A DNA stretch of 45,399 nt from NCBI GenBank assembly GCA_001829185.1, contig MIAR01000016.1:1-45399 (forward strand). The letters run 5' to 3'. The first letter of the stretch is position 1. Each line of letters starts with the position of its first letter. Made by a program: the position numbers and the translations under genes. Source of the stretch: Spirochaetes bacterium GWB1_60_80 (GTDB lineage: Bacteria; Spirochaetota; Spirochaetia; Treponematales; UBA12059). The notes under the pieces were generated by a model that saw only the letters and a program-made list of their open reading frames with translations, had not been told where the DNA came from and did no database searches. Shown one piece after another: positions 31,538 through 39,066 of this stretch.

Positions 31538-32398
31538 CTAGGCCGACGGCCGATCGAAGAGGGCCAGCAGACTGGCCTGCAGTTCCCGTCGGCGCTTTTC
31601 GGGCAGCCGAGCGTTGAAAATAGCCGGCCCGATGCGTTGGCGATCTTTTATGATCTGGAATATGACATCGTTGGCAAAAACGCTATTCGGTGGCCAATTG
31701 AGTTCCCGGGCTGCCTGGTCGCGCAGCTCGAGGATGCGGGCAAACAACAGCTTCTGGACCGGCCTCAGCGAGACGTATTCCGGCTTCCGCATGATGGACG
31801 GCACCGGCACGCGGTCGTACTCGATAGCCTTGTCGATGCAGAAGCGTTGCAGCTCGGCCGCTTTTCCGGCTTCCGCTATCAGTCGGCGCAGCTCAGTCTC
31901 TAGGCGGAACAAATGGCCGACATCGGCCAGCGCATAGTCCACCGCCCGCGGATCAATCGGCCGCAGTGTCCAGTTATGGCGCTGGAAGGTTCCCTTACCG
32001 GTAACGGTAATGTTAAGAACCGTCTGCAAGACGGCGTCCAATCCCCGCTTTTCGAAACCAAGCACGTCAACCATCATTTTGAGGTCAACCACCTGCCGCA
32101 ACTTGAAACCATACTGCTTGTAAACGGTCTTGGAATCGGAATTGGCATCGTAAAAAAGCTTGGCAATTTTTGTATCGGTCAATAGGGCAGCCAGCTCGTC
32201 GGTCGCAATCTTGAACGGATCGATCGCAAAATAGCGCTTCCCGTCAAAAACCTGGATCAGACAAAGCTTTTCGCCATAAACATGCAAATTGTATTCGCCT
32301 TCAAAGTCCATGGCCACGGTGGCTATGGACTGGTCGACCAGATACGCGCGGAAGGAAGCCAGTTCAGGAGTAGTACTGATGAGAGTGTAGGCGGTCAT
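31538..32398 (-). CDS. RNase D-like 3'-5' exonuclease
   Basis: 286 residues from ATG 32398; an in-frame upstream start at 32428 is less likely. DEDDy exonuclease residues are present: D31 and E33 (AMDFEGEYN), D88 (NSDSKTVY), Y155 and D159 (YALADVGHL). A C-terminal ~85-residue helical region (LRPVQKLLFARILELRDQAARELNWPPNSVFANDVIFQI) looks like a single HRDC domain. RNase D trims tRNA 3' ends. It lacks the second HRDC of the E. coli enzyme, so it could be a related DNA/RNA exonuclease. Confidence 0.85.
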   Translation of the reverse strand: MTAYTLISTTPELASFRAYLVDQSIATVAMDFEGEYNLHVYGEKLCLIQVFDGKRYFAIDPFKIATDELAALLTDTKIAKLFYDANSDSKTVYKQYGFKLRQVVDLKMMVDVLGFEKRGLDAVLQTVLNITVTGKGTFQRHNWTLRPIDPRAVDYALADVGHLFRLETELRRLIAEAGKAAELQRFCIDKAIEYDRVPVPSIMRKPEYVSLRPVQKLLFARILELRDQAARELNWPPNSVFANDVIFQIIKDRQRIGPAIFNARLPEKRRRELQASLLALFDRPSA

Positions 32399-32447
32399 GG
32401 AACAACTTTCGGGCAGCGCAGCGCCCACGGCAAGGGCATGGTAAATG

Positions 32448-32475
32448 AAAAAACCGGCCCTGAGGCCGGCTTTTT
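32448..32475 (-). terminator. Intrinsic terminator after the RRM gene
   Basis: Stem AACCGGCC/GGCCGGCTT with a 4-nt loop and A/T runs on both sides (TTTTTT on the minus strand), 14 nt after the RRM stop. The symmetric ends would allow use in both directions. Confidence 0.85.
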
Positions 32476-32488
32476 CGTCATAGTAGAC

Positions 32489-32761
32489 TCAGTAGCGATT
32501 GTTGTCGCGGCGGGGCTTGTCCATGGCCTCATTGACCTTCAGCTGGCGACCATCGACATCGCGGCCGTTGGTGCCCTGAATGGCAGACTGAGCATCGCCA
32601 TCATTGGCCATCTCGACGAAACAGAAACCTTTGGACTGGCCGGAATCGCGGTCAGTGATGATCTTGACAGAGTCTACCTGTCCGTAGGCGGAGAAAATAT
32701 CCCTCAAAGAATTTTCGCTGGTGTTGTAGCTGAGGTTGCCGACATAGATTTTCTTGCTCAT
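32489..32761 (-). CDS. RRM-domain RNA-binding protein
   Basis: 90 residues forming a single RNA-recognition motif: RNP2 IYVGNL (5-10) and RNP1 KGFCFVEM (44-51), with a short charged tail (KPRRDNNRY). Small single-RRM proteins occur in cyanobacteria, spirochaetes and others, some induced by cold. ATG 32761 is preferred over ATG 32767 because AGGA lies 7 nt upstream of it. The upstream region is long, see 32762-33171. Confidence 0.9.
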   Translation of the reverse strand: MSKKIYVGNLSYNTSENSLRDIFSAYGQVDSVKIITDRDSGQSKGFCFVEMANDGDAQSAIQGTNGRDVDGRQLKVNEAMDKPRRDNNRY

Positions 32762-33171
32762 GGTCATGTCCTATTCCCGGTAGCTGTGCTCCGGGCTGTG
32801 AAAGTAGGCTTATCCAGGATAAGCGATTGTGGGAGTTCAGGACCACCAGCGCGTAAATCTTGACGTCGACCGGGAATCGGGGCTTTTCAGTACCATCGCG
32901 CCGCCAAAACGGGCTCCAGAACCAAACGGCCGGTCTCTCTGCCGGGAAAGGACATTACTCGGATGTCTCGAAAGTCTCTCTTCAGCCATAATATACACTA
33001 TTCTCGTAAAGATGTTTAGCCCCCCACCCCGAAATTGTACCGAATTCGCTCAACAATCAACAAACCCACACCCCATCCCCGCGCACGAAGTAGCGCGCGC
33101 CACCAGTTCACCCCACCTCGCGAGCTCAGCTACAAAACAACCACCCGCGCGCTCCCTAAAATGCCGCTGAA
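32762..33171 (-). other. Long non-coding leader region upstream of the RRM gene
   Basis: About 410 bp without a credible gene. A possible minus-strand promoter TTGTTG-N18-TACAAT (-10 at 33039-33034) would give a leader of about 270 nt. A 17-bp inverted repeat GCTTATCC-a-GGATAAGC (32808-32824) lies ~47 nt before the ATG. A long structured leader would fit post-transcriptional or cold-shock control, by analogy only. Confidence 0.4.
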
Positions 33172-33274
33172 AATAGCGGGATTGGATACAAGGCGAAAGG
33201 CCAGACGGGAGGCGCAGGCGTGCTATTGCACGTCAAGCCTCACATCTGGCCTTTCAACGCCGTAGACAACCCGC
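33172..33274. repeat. Hairpin repeat, family 2, unit A
   Basis: The core 33187-33265 starts tacaaggcgaaaggcca, ends tggcctttcaacgccgtaga, and is self-complementary with a variable centre. Outer arms (gcggg / cccgc) extend the pairing. It matches unit B in the conserved ends but differs in the middle (CAGACGGG.. against CACGTGGG..), with compensatory changes that keep the stem. Confidence 0.75.
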
Positions 33275-33298
33275 GCCCGAGCGCGCGTCCTGTAATGA

Positions 33299-33421
33299 CG
33301 CTAAAAAATAGCAGGAGGAGCTACAAGGCGAAAGGCCACGTGGGAGACGAAGGCAGGCTCTTGCCTGTCGAGTCTCACACGTGGCCTTTCAACGCCGTAG
33401 ATCCCCTGCTATTTTTTAGCG
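33299..33421. repeat. Hairpin repeat, family 2, unit B, at the rny 3' end
   Basis: A 123-bp near-perfect inverted repeat: outer arms cgctaaaaaatagcagg / cctgctattttttagcg, inner arms ctacaaggcgaaaggcc / ggcctttcaacgccgtag, then CACGTG-type and GGCAGGC/GCCTG pairs toward the loop. The right outer arm contains the rny stop codon (33416-33418). Its T-rich outer arm may serve as the rny terminator. Confidence 0.8.
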
Positions 33422-34945
33422 GGCGTACTCGACGATACGGGTTTCGCGGATAAGAGTCACTTTGATCCGTCCCGGATATCTCATATCAGTCTCTATTTTC
33501 TTGGCAATCTGCTTGCCCAGTTCCTTGGCGCCTTCGTCGGTAACGCTTTCGTTGTTGACCAGAATGCGCAATTCGCGGCCGGCCTGGATGGCGTAGGCCT
33601 TGTCGACGCCGGAGAAGCTCTCGGCGATGCCTTCGAGGTTTTCCAGGCGCTTGGCGTAGTTGTCGATGGCCTCGCGGCGGGCGCCCGGGCGGGCGGCCGA
33701 GATGGCATCGGCGATCTGGCAGATAACGCTCTCCAGGCAGCTGGGCTCGACGTCGTCATGATGCGAGCCGATGGCATTGACCACGCGCGGATCTTCACCC
33801 AGCTTGCGGGCCATCTCCATGCCGACTTCGGCGTGGTTCTGGTCGGAATCGGTCTCAACGCCTTTGCCGATATCGTGCAGCAGGGCGCCGCGCTTGGCCA
33901 ACTCGCGGTTGGCGCCGAGCTCGGAAGCCAACATGCCGGCGATGACGGCCACTTCCTTAGAGTGGGCCAGTACGTTCTGGCCGTAGCTGGTACGGAAATG
34001 GAGGCGACCCAGCGCCCTGATCATTTCCGGATTCATGTTGTGGATGCCGAGGTCGAAGACGACTTTTTCGCCTTCCTCGAAGATCTTCTGGGAAATTTCC
34101 CGGGTAACCTTCTGGACGACTTCTTCAATGCGGGCCGGATGGATCCGGCCGTCGGCGATCAGGCGCTCCATGGCGACGCGGGCAATCTCGCGGCGCACGG
34201 GGTCGAAGCAGGAAATGACCACCGCCTCGGGCGTGTCGTCGATGATGACGTCGACGCCGGTCAGGGTTTCGAGGGTGCGGATGTTGCGGCCTTCGCGGCC
34301 AATGATGCGGCCCTTCATCTCGTCGCCGGGCAGTGACACGCTGGTAACGGTCAGTTCGGCCGTCACGTCGGTGGCCATGCGCTGCATAGTGGTTACCAAG
34401 ATATCGCGGACACGCTTCTCGGCCGAGAGCTGGGCTTCCATCTCGATCTTGTTAAGCATGCCCTGGGCATCGTGCCGAGCCTCGTTTTCGAGTCCCTGGA
34501 TGATGATGCGCTTAGCCTCGTCGGCCGAAAGACCGGAGACGTGCTCCAGTTCCTGCCGGTAGCGGTCTTCCTGGCCGGACAGGAATTCTTCCTTCTCGAC
34601 GATACCCTTGAGGCGATCGGCGATAGCGGCTTCCTGGCGGTCTAGGCCTTCGACCTTTTTATCGAGGTTCTCTTCTTTTTGAATCAGCCGGCGTTCATAG
34701 CGTTGTATTTCCGCCCGCCGCTCCCGAATATCCCGTTCCTGCTGGTTCCGTTCCCGGATGAGTTGATCTTTCGCCTCAAGCAGAATTTCTTTTTTCTGCG
34801 CGTCTGCCTGCTTGACGGCGTCTTGCATGATACGTGCCGCACGTTGTTCCGTGGCCGTAAGTTGAAATCTGGCGTAAAGCCAGCGAATTATCCACCCAAG
34901 AACCAAACCAGCAAGAGCCAGGGCTACATACAATAATGCACCCAT
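33416..34945 (-). CDS. rny: Ribonuclease Y
   Basis: 509 residues from ATG 34945 (AGGAGG upstream; the in-frame extension to 34996 overlaps the leader). N-terminal membrane segment (~3-22), a long coiled coil to ~190 (RERNQQERDIRERRAEIQRYERRL), a KH domain (GRIIGREGRNIRTLETLTGVDVIIDDTPEAVV), and an HD domain with the metal-binding LLHDIGK and SHHDD. It is a membrane-bound endoribonuclease that starts mRNA decay. In Bacillus it works with RicT, for which a homologue is encoded at 16580. The stop codon lies inside repeat unit B. Confidence 0.97.
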   Translation of the reverse strand: MGALLYVALALAGLVLGWIIRWLYARFQLTATEQRAARIMQDAVKQADAQKKEILLEAKDQLIRERNQQERDIRERRAEIQRYERRLIQKEENLDKKVEGLDRQEAAIADRLKGIVEKEEFLSGQEDRYRQELEHVSGLSADEAKRIIIQGLENEARHDAQGMLNKIEMEAQLSAEKRVRDILVTTMQRMATDVTAELTVTSVSLPGDEMKGRIIGREGRNIRTLETLTGVDVIIDDTPEAVVISCFDPVRREIARVAMERLIADGRIHPARIEEVVQKVTREISQKIFEEGEKVVFDLGIHNMNPEMIRALGRLHFRTSYGQNVLAHSKEVAVIAGMLASELGANRELAKRGALLHDIGKGVETDSDQNHAEVGMEMARKLGEDPRVVNAIGSHHDDVEPSCLESVICQIADAISAARPGARREAIDNYAKRLENLEGIAESFSGVDKAYAIQAGRELRILVNNESVTDEGAKELGKQIAKKIETDMRYPGRIKVTLIRETRIVEYAR

Positions 34946-35237
34946 GCTTCCTCCTGCTATATAAGACTGACCAGCGAACGAGCACCAGCAGGGCACCCGT
35001 CCGCCTATCCAGATAGAATTGCCGTTCCCTCGCGGGATGTTACAAGTCGCTCCTGTGATTGCCTTTACAAAAGAAACTTGTACGCAATAGTATCATTATA
35101 ATCATGGGTTGCGCTTTGTCAAGAAAATTGGGGTGATTTGTGACTTTTTTACCCATTAGCCCACCTAAACGGGTCGACCAGGCTGGTCCGCCCCTGGTAT
35201 TACCAGAAGCCAGTTTCCTACACTGCCAGGCGCCAGT
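34946..35237 (-). other. rny upstream region with leader
   Basis: A 292-bp region between rny and the pseudouridine synthase stop, with no gene. It holds the rny promoter (35095-35122) and a leader of about 140 nt that ends in AGGAGG. Confidence 0.6.
35095..35122 (-). promoter_or_regulatory. Strong sigma-70-type promoter of rny
   Basis: Minus strand: perfect TTGACA (35122-35117), 16-nt spacer, perfect TATAAT (35100-35095). The start of transcription would lie about 140 nt before ATG 34945. Confidence 0.75.
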
Positions 35238-36197
35238 TCAGGCTAATTCGGCCGGCAGAGTCAGGCCCAGGCGGGTCAGGGCGACTAGGAAGTGGTCCGG
35301 CAAGGGCGCCAGAAAGCGGCGAGGCTCGTCCTCGCCCGGCAGGTTGATGCGTAACTCGCGGGCGTGCAGCATCAAGCTGGCCTCCGGCAGCACCTTGGCC
35401 GGTCGGCCGTAGATCGGATCGCCCAGGATGGGACAGCCCAGCTGGCGGCAATGGACACGCAATTGGTGGGTCCGGCCAGTGCGCGGCCGCAACAACAGCA
35501 GGCTGCAGCCGCCAGCGCTGGCCAGGCGGCGCCAGTCGCTGACCGCCCGCTTGCCCTTGTCGGCGGCGCAGGGCGCAAAGCGCTTGCGGTCTAGCGGATC
35601 ACGCGCCAGTTGGTTGTCAAGGCGACCACTGTCAGCGGACGGGCGGCCCAGCACGATGGCCAGATAGAATTTAACGGTGCTGCGGTCACGAAACTGGCTG
35701 GCCAGATAGTCCTGGGCCACGGCCGTCTTGGCGGCGATGATGACGCCGGAGGTATCCTTGTCCAAGCGGTGGACGATACCGGCTCGGGCTGGCACCGCCG
35801 CGCCGCCAGCCTGGTCGGCCTGGTCGACCTGACGCTTGGCCTGAATGGCGCGCCCCAGTAAAGCGTTGGCCAGGGTGCCGGACCAGTTGCCCTGGGCGGG
35901 ATGGGTCACCATGCCCTGACGCTTGTTGACCACGATAACCGCATTATCTTCATATAGTATATCCAGCGGCAGGACCTGGCCCACCAGGCTGGTATCGGGC
36001 TCGGCGCTCAGGCTGAGCTCGTAGTGGTCGCCGCGGGAAACCAAGCGCGACAGCTTGGCGGCCTTGCCGTTGACCCGCAACCCAGTACAGCGCGTCTTGA
36101 GCTGGCTGCGGCTGGGGGCGCCAGGCAGGTCAGCGATGTAGACATCGAGTCGCAGGCTGCCGTCTGCTTCCACCGTACCACTTAGGTTACTGTCCAC
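35238..36197 (-). CDS. RluA/RluD-family pseudouridine synthase
   Basis: About 319 residues. An S4-like N-terminal domain (SRSQLKTRCTGLRVNGKAAKLSRLVSRGDHYEL) precedes the catalytic domain with LDILYEDNAVIVVNKRQGMVTHPAQGNWSGTLANALL, the active-site motif HRLDKDTSG (catalytic Asp), and RTGRTHQLRVHCRQLGCPILGD. It makes pseudouridine in 23S rRNA; RluD specificity is the likeliest but not proven. GTG 36197 has AAGGGG upstream; a GTG at 36215 is the alternative. An insert with DQADQA before RAGIVHRLD comes from the same 9-bp repeat seen at 8381. Confidence 0.9.
   Translation of the reverse strand: MDSNLSGTVEADGSLRLDVYIADLPGAPSRSQLKTRCTGLRVNGKAAKLSRLVSRGDHYELSLSAEPDTSLVGQVLPLDILYEDNAVIVVNKRQGMVTHPAQGNWSGTLANALLGRAIQAKRQVDQADQAGGAAVPARAGIVHRLDKDTSGVIIAAKTAVAQDYLASQFRDRSTVKFYLAIVLGRPSADSGRLDNQLARDPLDRKRFAPCAADKGKRAVSDWRRLASAGGCSLLLLRPRTGRTHQLRVHCRQLGCPILGDPIYGRPAKVLPEASLMLHARELRINLPGEDEPRRFLAPLPDHFLVALTRLGLTLPAELA
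35811..35828 (-). repeat. Two 9-bp units like those at 8381, inside the pseudouridine synthase gene
   Basis: ctggtcggc (35811-35819) and ctggtcgac (35820-35828) encode DQADQ in a loop that is usually short in this family. One is identical to the terminal variant unit of the lipoprotein repeat. Confidence 0.55.
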
Positions 36198-36230
36198 CTG
36201 GCGCCCCTTTACCACTCGTAGCCTGACGTT

Positions 36231-36236
36231 TATACT
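36231..36236 (+). promoter_or_regulatory. -10 box of the DUF432-mscS operon, leaderless
   Basis: TATACT (36231-36236), 7 nt, ATG 36244. The -35 is TTTACC with a 17-nt spacer. Confidence 0.5.
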
Positions 36237-36243
36237 ATACTAC

Positions 36244-37095
36244 ATGAAACCGAGCCTGCCGCACAACAACAGCTCCCTCATCTGGTCGGCCTACAGCCTG
36301 CCGGAAGGCAATCGGCCGGCCGACTGGCAAGTACATAACATCGGCGACTGCCATATTCATGTCGGCTGCGAGCGCTCGGGTGACCAGGCCAGCCTGTTCC
36401 TGCTCACCCGGCACGACGAATTGCCGCGTTTGCTACCGCCCGACTGCCCGCCGCCCAGCCGCGAGCCGCCGCGCTCGGCCGACGACCGGCGCTGGCAGCG
36501 CTGCGCTATCGGCAAGCTGACCGAATACCAGCTGCTGCCGGTCTACCCTACCCTGCCGCTCTGCATCCACTTGGATCGGGCAGTCAGCCTACCGCCGGGC
36601 GGCATCCTCCAGGGCTGGCTGTTTTCCAGCGCCAGCGCCGAAATCCGGGTCGGCGACGTGCCCCTGACCACCGTCGCGCCGCGCACCCTGCACAAGACGC
36701 TCTATGGCAACACCACCGACGGCGTGGTCTGCCACGATCTTTCCAGCCCCCTCTTGGACAAGGCTACGGCCGATGATCCACTGTCCGGCAACCCGCCGGC
36801 CGGCCCGCCGGACAGCGTGGCCCACCCCATCCGCATCCGCAACAGCTCGGGCGAGACGGTAGTTATCCAGGAGCTATGCGTCTATGGCAGCCAGCTATCC
36901 ATCTTTCGCAAGCAGCAACAGCTGTTCAGCGAGACCATCCAGTTCACCTTCGGGCCGACCCGCATCAAGATGGGCGTCGAACCGTTGTCGCGCCGGGACC
37001 ACACTATCCTGACCTTAGCCGAGGCCAAGATCGGCGGTGAAGAAAAAGTTCTGGAGCGCAGCCTTGAAGTGCTCAAAGCCCTGACTAGGATGTAG
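36244..37095 (+). CDS. DUF432-like protein preceding mscS
   Basis: 283 residues, soluble, no signal peptide. Segments such as CIHLDRAVSLPPGGILQGWLFSSASAEIRVGD, LYGNTTDGVVCHDLSSPL, PIRIRNSSGETVVIQELCVYG and a C-terminal helix (EEKVLERSLEVLKALTRM) match what I recall of DUF432. Function is unknown. The gene ends 2 nt before the mscS start, so they are coupled; members of this family neighbour mscS genes elsewhere, suggesting a role in channel control. Assignment is by pattern, moderate certainty. Confidence 0.65.
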   Translation: MKPSLPHNNSSLIWSAYSLPEGNRPADWQVHNIGDCHIHVGCERSGDQASLFLLTRHDELPRLLPPDCPPPSREPPRSADDRRWQRCAIGKLTEYQLLPVYPTLPLCIHLDRAVSLPPGGILQGWLFSSASAEIRVGDVPLTTVAPRTLHKTLYGNTTDGVVCHDLSSPLLDKATADDPLSGNPPAGPPDSVAHPIRIRNSSGETVVIQELCVYGSQLSIFRKQQQLFSETIQFTFGPTRIKMGVEPLSRRDHTILTLAEAKIGGEEKVLERSLEVLKALTRM

Positions 37096-37097
37096 GA

Positions 37098-38405
37098 ATG
37101 ACCGCAGCCCACCGACCGACCGCACCACAGCCCTGCCGCCCCCGCCTCGCTGCCCTGGCGATGGCCAGGCTGGCGACCGTACTGGCCGTCGTTGGCTGGC
37201 TGATCCTACCGCCACCCAATTTATCCGCCCAGGACAGCCCGACCCTACCACCCAGCGCCACGGCGACGATCGAAGCGGTAGCGGTCAGCGCGGACCCAGC
37301 CGCGGCCGGCGCTCCGGCAGCCAGCGACACCCCGACCGCCAGCAGCGCCGCCGACACTGAAGGGACTATCGTTCCGGCGAGCGCTCCGGTCACGGTCGAC
37401 CCGCCGGCCGCCACGCCGGCCTTACGCTTGTCGCCAGTCACCTTTTTTTCCAACCTCAAGAGTCTGCTGGTGGACACGAACCTGCTCAGCCGCGTCCTGA
37501 ACGTGGTCTTGACCATCCTGTCGGGTATCGTGCTGATCAGCTTGGTTATCAGCATCCTCAAACGGGTGGCCCACAAGCGCCTCGACCCGCGCTCCCGAGG
37601 CCTGATTATCAAGGTGATCCAGTACGTCGGCATTGCCCTGATCGTCATCAATGCCTTCAAGGCCGCCCAGGTGGACCTGTCGCCACTGCTCGGCGCCGCC
37701 GGCATCGTCGGTATCGCCCTCGGTTTCGCCGCCCAGACTTCGGTGTCCAACTTCATCTCCGGCTTTTTCCTGATTTCCGAAAAAGCCTTTACGATCGGCG
37801 ACGTGCTGAATATCGACGGCGCCGTCGGCGTAGTTTTCTCGATCGACACCTTGTCCATCAAACTACGGGCTTTCGACAACCGTTTCATCCGCATCCCCAA
37901 CGAGACGCTCATCAAGGCCAGCATCGTCAACCTGACCCGTTTCCCGGTGCGGCGCATGAATTTCGTGGTCACCGTGCCCTACGACACCAACATTGAGCAA
38001 GCCAGGTCGGCGTTGCTGGACGTAGCCGATCGGCACCCCAGCGTGCTGCGCAACCCGGAACCCTTCTTCATGGTGCAGAGTTTTACCAAGGACGGCATCG
38101 AGCTGTTCCTCGGCGTCTGGTACGAGCAGATCGACTGGGATATGACCAATAACGGCATGTATTTCGGCATCAAGCAGGCTTTTGACGCCGCTGGCATCCG
38201 CTTCGCCTACCCCAGCGTCAACCTGCGCTACCCAGCCGAGGCCAGTGCCTTGCCGCCAGACGGCACGGCGGAGGCGGGCCGGCCACCGGCAACCGCTCTG
38301 CCGCCGATCAGAGCGTCCAAGCTCGCGGCAGCGTCCAAGCCGGCGCGGGCAAAAGCGGCGCGGGCCAAGCCGCCAGCCAGAGCCCAGCCGAAGCGCCCAG
38401 CCTGA
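37098..38405 (+). CDS. MscS-type mechanosensitive ion channel
   Basis: 435 residues. A signal-like N-terminus is followed by an Ala/Pro/Thr-rich extracytoplasmic region (~45-110), then three or so membrane segments (~125-230). The pore helix ALGFAAQTSVSNFISGFFLISEKAFTIGD is the MscS hallmark, followed by the cytoplasmic beta domain (NIDGAVGVVFSIDTLSIKLRAFDNRFIRIPNETLIKASIVNLTRFP) and C-terminal alpha/beta domain. An Ala/Lys/Pro-rich tail ends the protein. It releases solutes on hypo-osmotic shock. Coupled to the DUF432 gene upstream. Confidence 0.93.
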   Translation: MTAAHRPTAPQPCRPRLAALAMARLATVLAVVGWLILPPPNLSAQDSPTLPPSATATIEAVAVSADPAAAGAPAASDTPTASSAADTEGTIVPASAPVTVDPPAATPALRLSPVTFFSNLKSLLVDTNLLSRVLNVVLTILSGIVLISLVISILKRVAHKRLDPRSRGLIIKVIQYVGIALIVINAFKAAQVDLSPLLGAAGIVGIALGFAAQTSVSNFISGFFLISEKAFTIGDVLNIDGAVGVVFSIDTLSIKLRAFDNRFIRIPNETLIKASIVNLTRFPVRRMNFVVTVPYDTNIEQARSALLDVADRHPSVLRNPEPFFMVQSFTKDGIELFLGVWYEQIDWDMTNNGMYFGIKQAFDAAGIRFAYPSVNLRYPAEASALPPDGTAEAGRPPATALPPIRASKLAAASKPARAKAARAKPPARAQPKRPA

Positions 38406-38563
38406 GCCTTGGCGTTTTCCGATTGACGACCGCCCGCTAATACCGTATCCTAGAATGGAGAATTTTCACCGGCCGCATAACGCGGCTGGATGTATCCCTC
38501 GACAGGGTAGCGGCCGGCGCAGCGGTGCCCTACTACCCTTTGCCAGAAATTCAGGAGCCTCGT

Positions 38564-39001
38564 ATGGACAAAGAAAAACTGTTGGGCGGCGTCGCCTTGT
38601 TCGCCAACCTGCAACCCAAGCACCTTAAGGGCATCGCCCAGATCTGCACCGAACGCAGCTTCAAGGCCGGCGACGTCCTCATCAAGCAGGGCGAAGACGG
38701 CATCGGTCTGTTCATCCTCATCACCGGCCGGGTCAAGGTTACCAAGACCAACCCGGGCGGCCAGAACGTCGAGATCGCCAGCAACGGCGCCGGCGACATC
38801 CTGGGCGAGATGGCGGTGCTCGACGGCGCGCCGCGCACCGCTACCGTCACCGCTACCGAGCCAACCGACGCCCTGGTGTTGGCCTCCTGGGAGTTCAACT
38901 CCTTCCTCAAGACCCACCCCGAGGTGGCCATCGACATCCTGCCTATCGTGGTCAAGCGCTTCCGCGAGACCAACGACGCCCTGATCGGCGTACGCCTGTA
39001 A
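38564..39001 (+). CDS. Cyclic-nucleotide-binding domain protein without DNA-binding domain
   Basis: 145 residues, a single cNMP-binding beta barrel: FKAGDVLIKQGEDGIGLFILITGRVKV, phosphate-binding cassette GEMAVLDGAPRTATV, then helices to KRFRETNDALIG. The cassette keeps Glu and Arg (GE...RTATV), the residues that bind cyclic nucleotides. There is no helix-turn-helix, so it is not a Crp-type regulator; it may be a stand-alone sensor or partner. ATG 38564 has AGGAG upstream; an in-frame upstream start at 38525 is not supported. Confidence 0.88.
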   Translation: MDKEKLLGGVALFANLQPKHLKGIAQICTERSFKAGDVLIKQGEDGIGLFILITGRVKVTKTNPGGQNVEIASNGAGDILGEMAVLDGAPRTATVTATEPTDALVLASWEFNSFLKTHPEVAIDILPIVVKRFRETNDALIGVRL

Positions 39002-39021
39002 ACCGACGCGCCCGCCGACTC

Positions 39022-39052
39022 AAGAGGCCCTTCACGCGGGGCCTCTTTTTTT
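39022..39052 (+). terminator. Intrinsic terminator after the cNMP-binding gene
   Basis: Stem AAGAGGCCC/GGGCCTCTT followed by a run of seven T, 20 nt after the stop and 14 nt before murB. Confidence 0.88.
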
Positions 39053-39066
39053 AGTACCATCACCTT

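Noticed and set aside
33172-33421. Possible CRISPR array or attC-like cassette sites
   Set aside because: Only two units, each internally palindromic with arms that pair with one another, no regular spacers and no cas or integrase gene.
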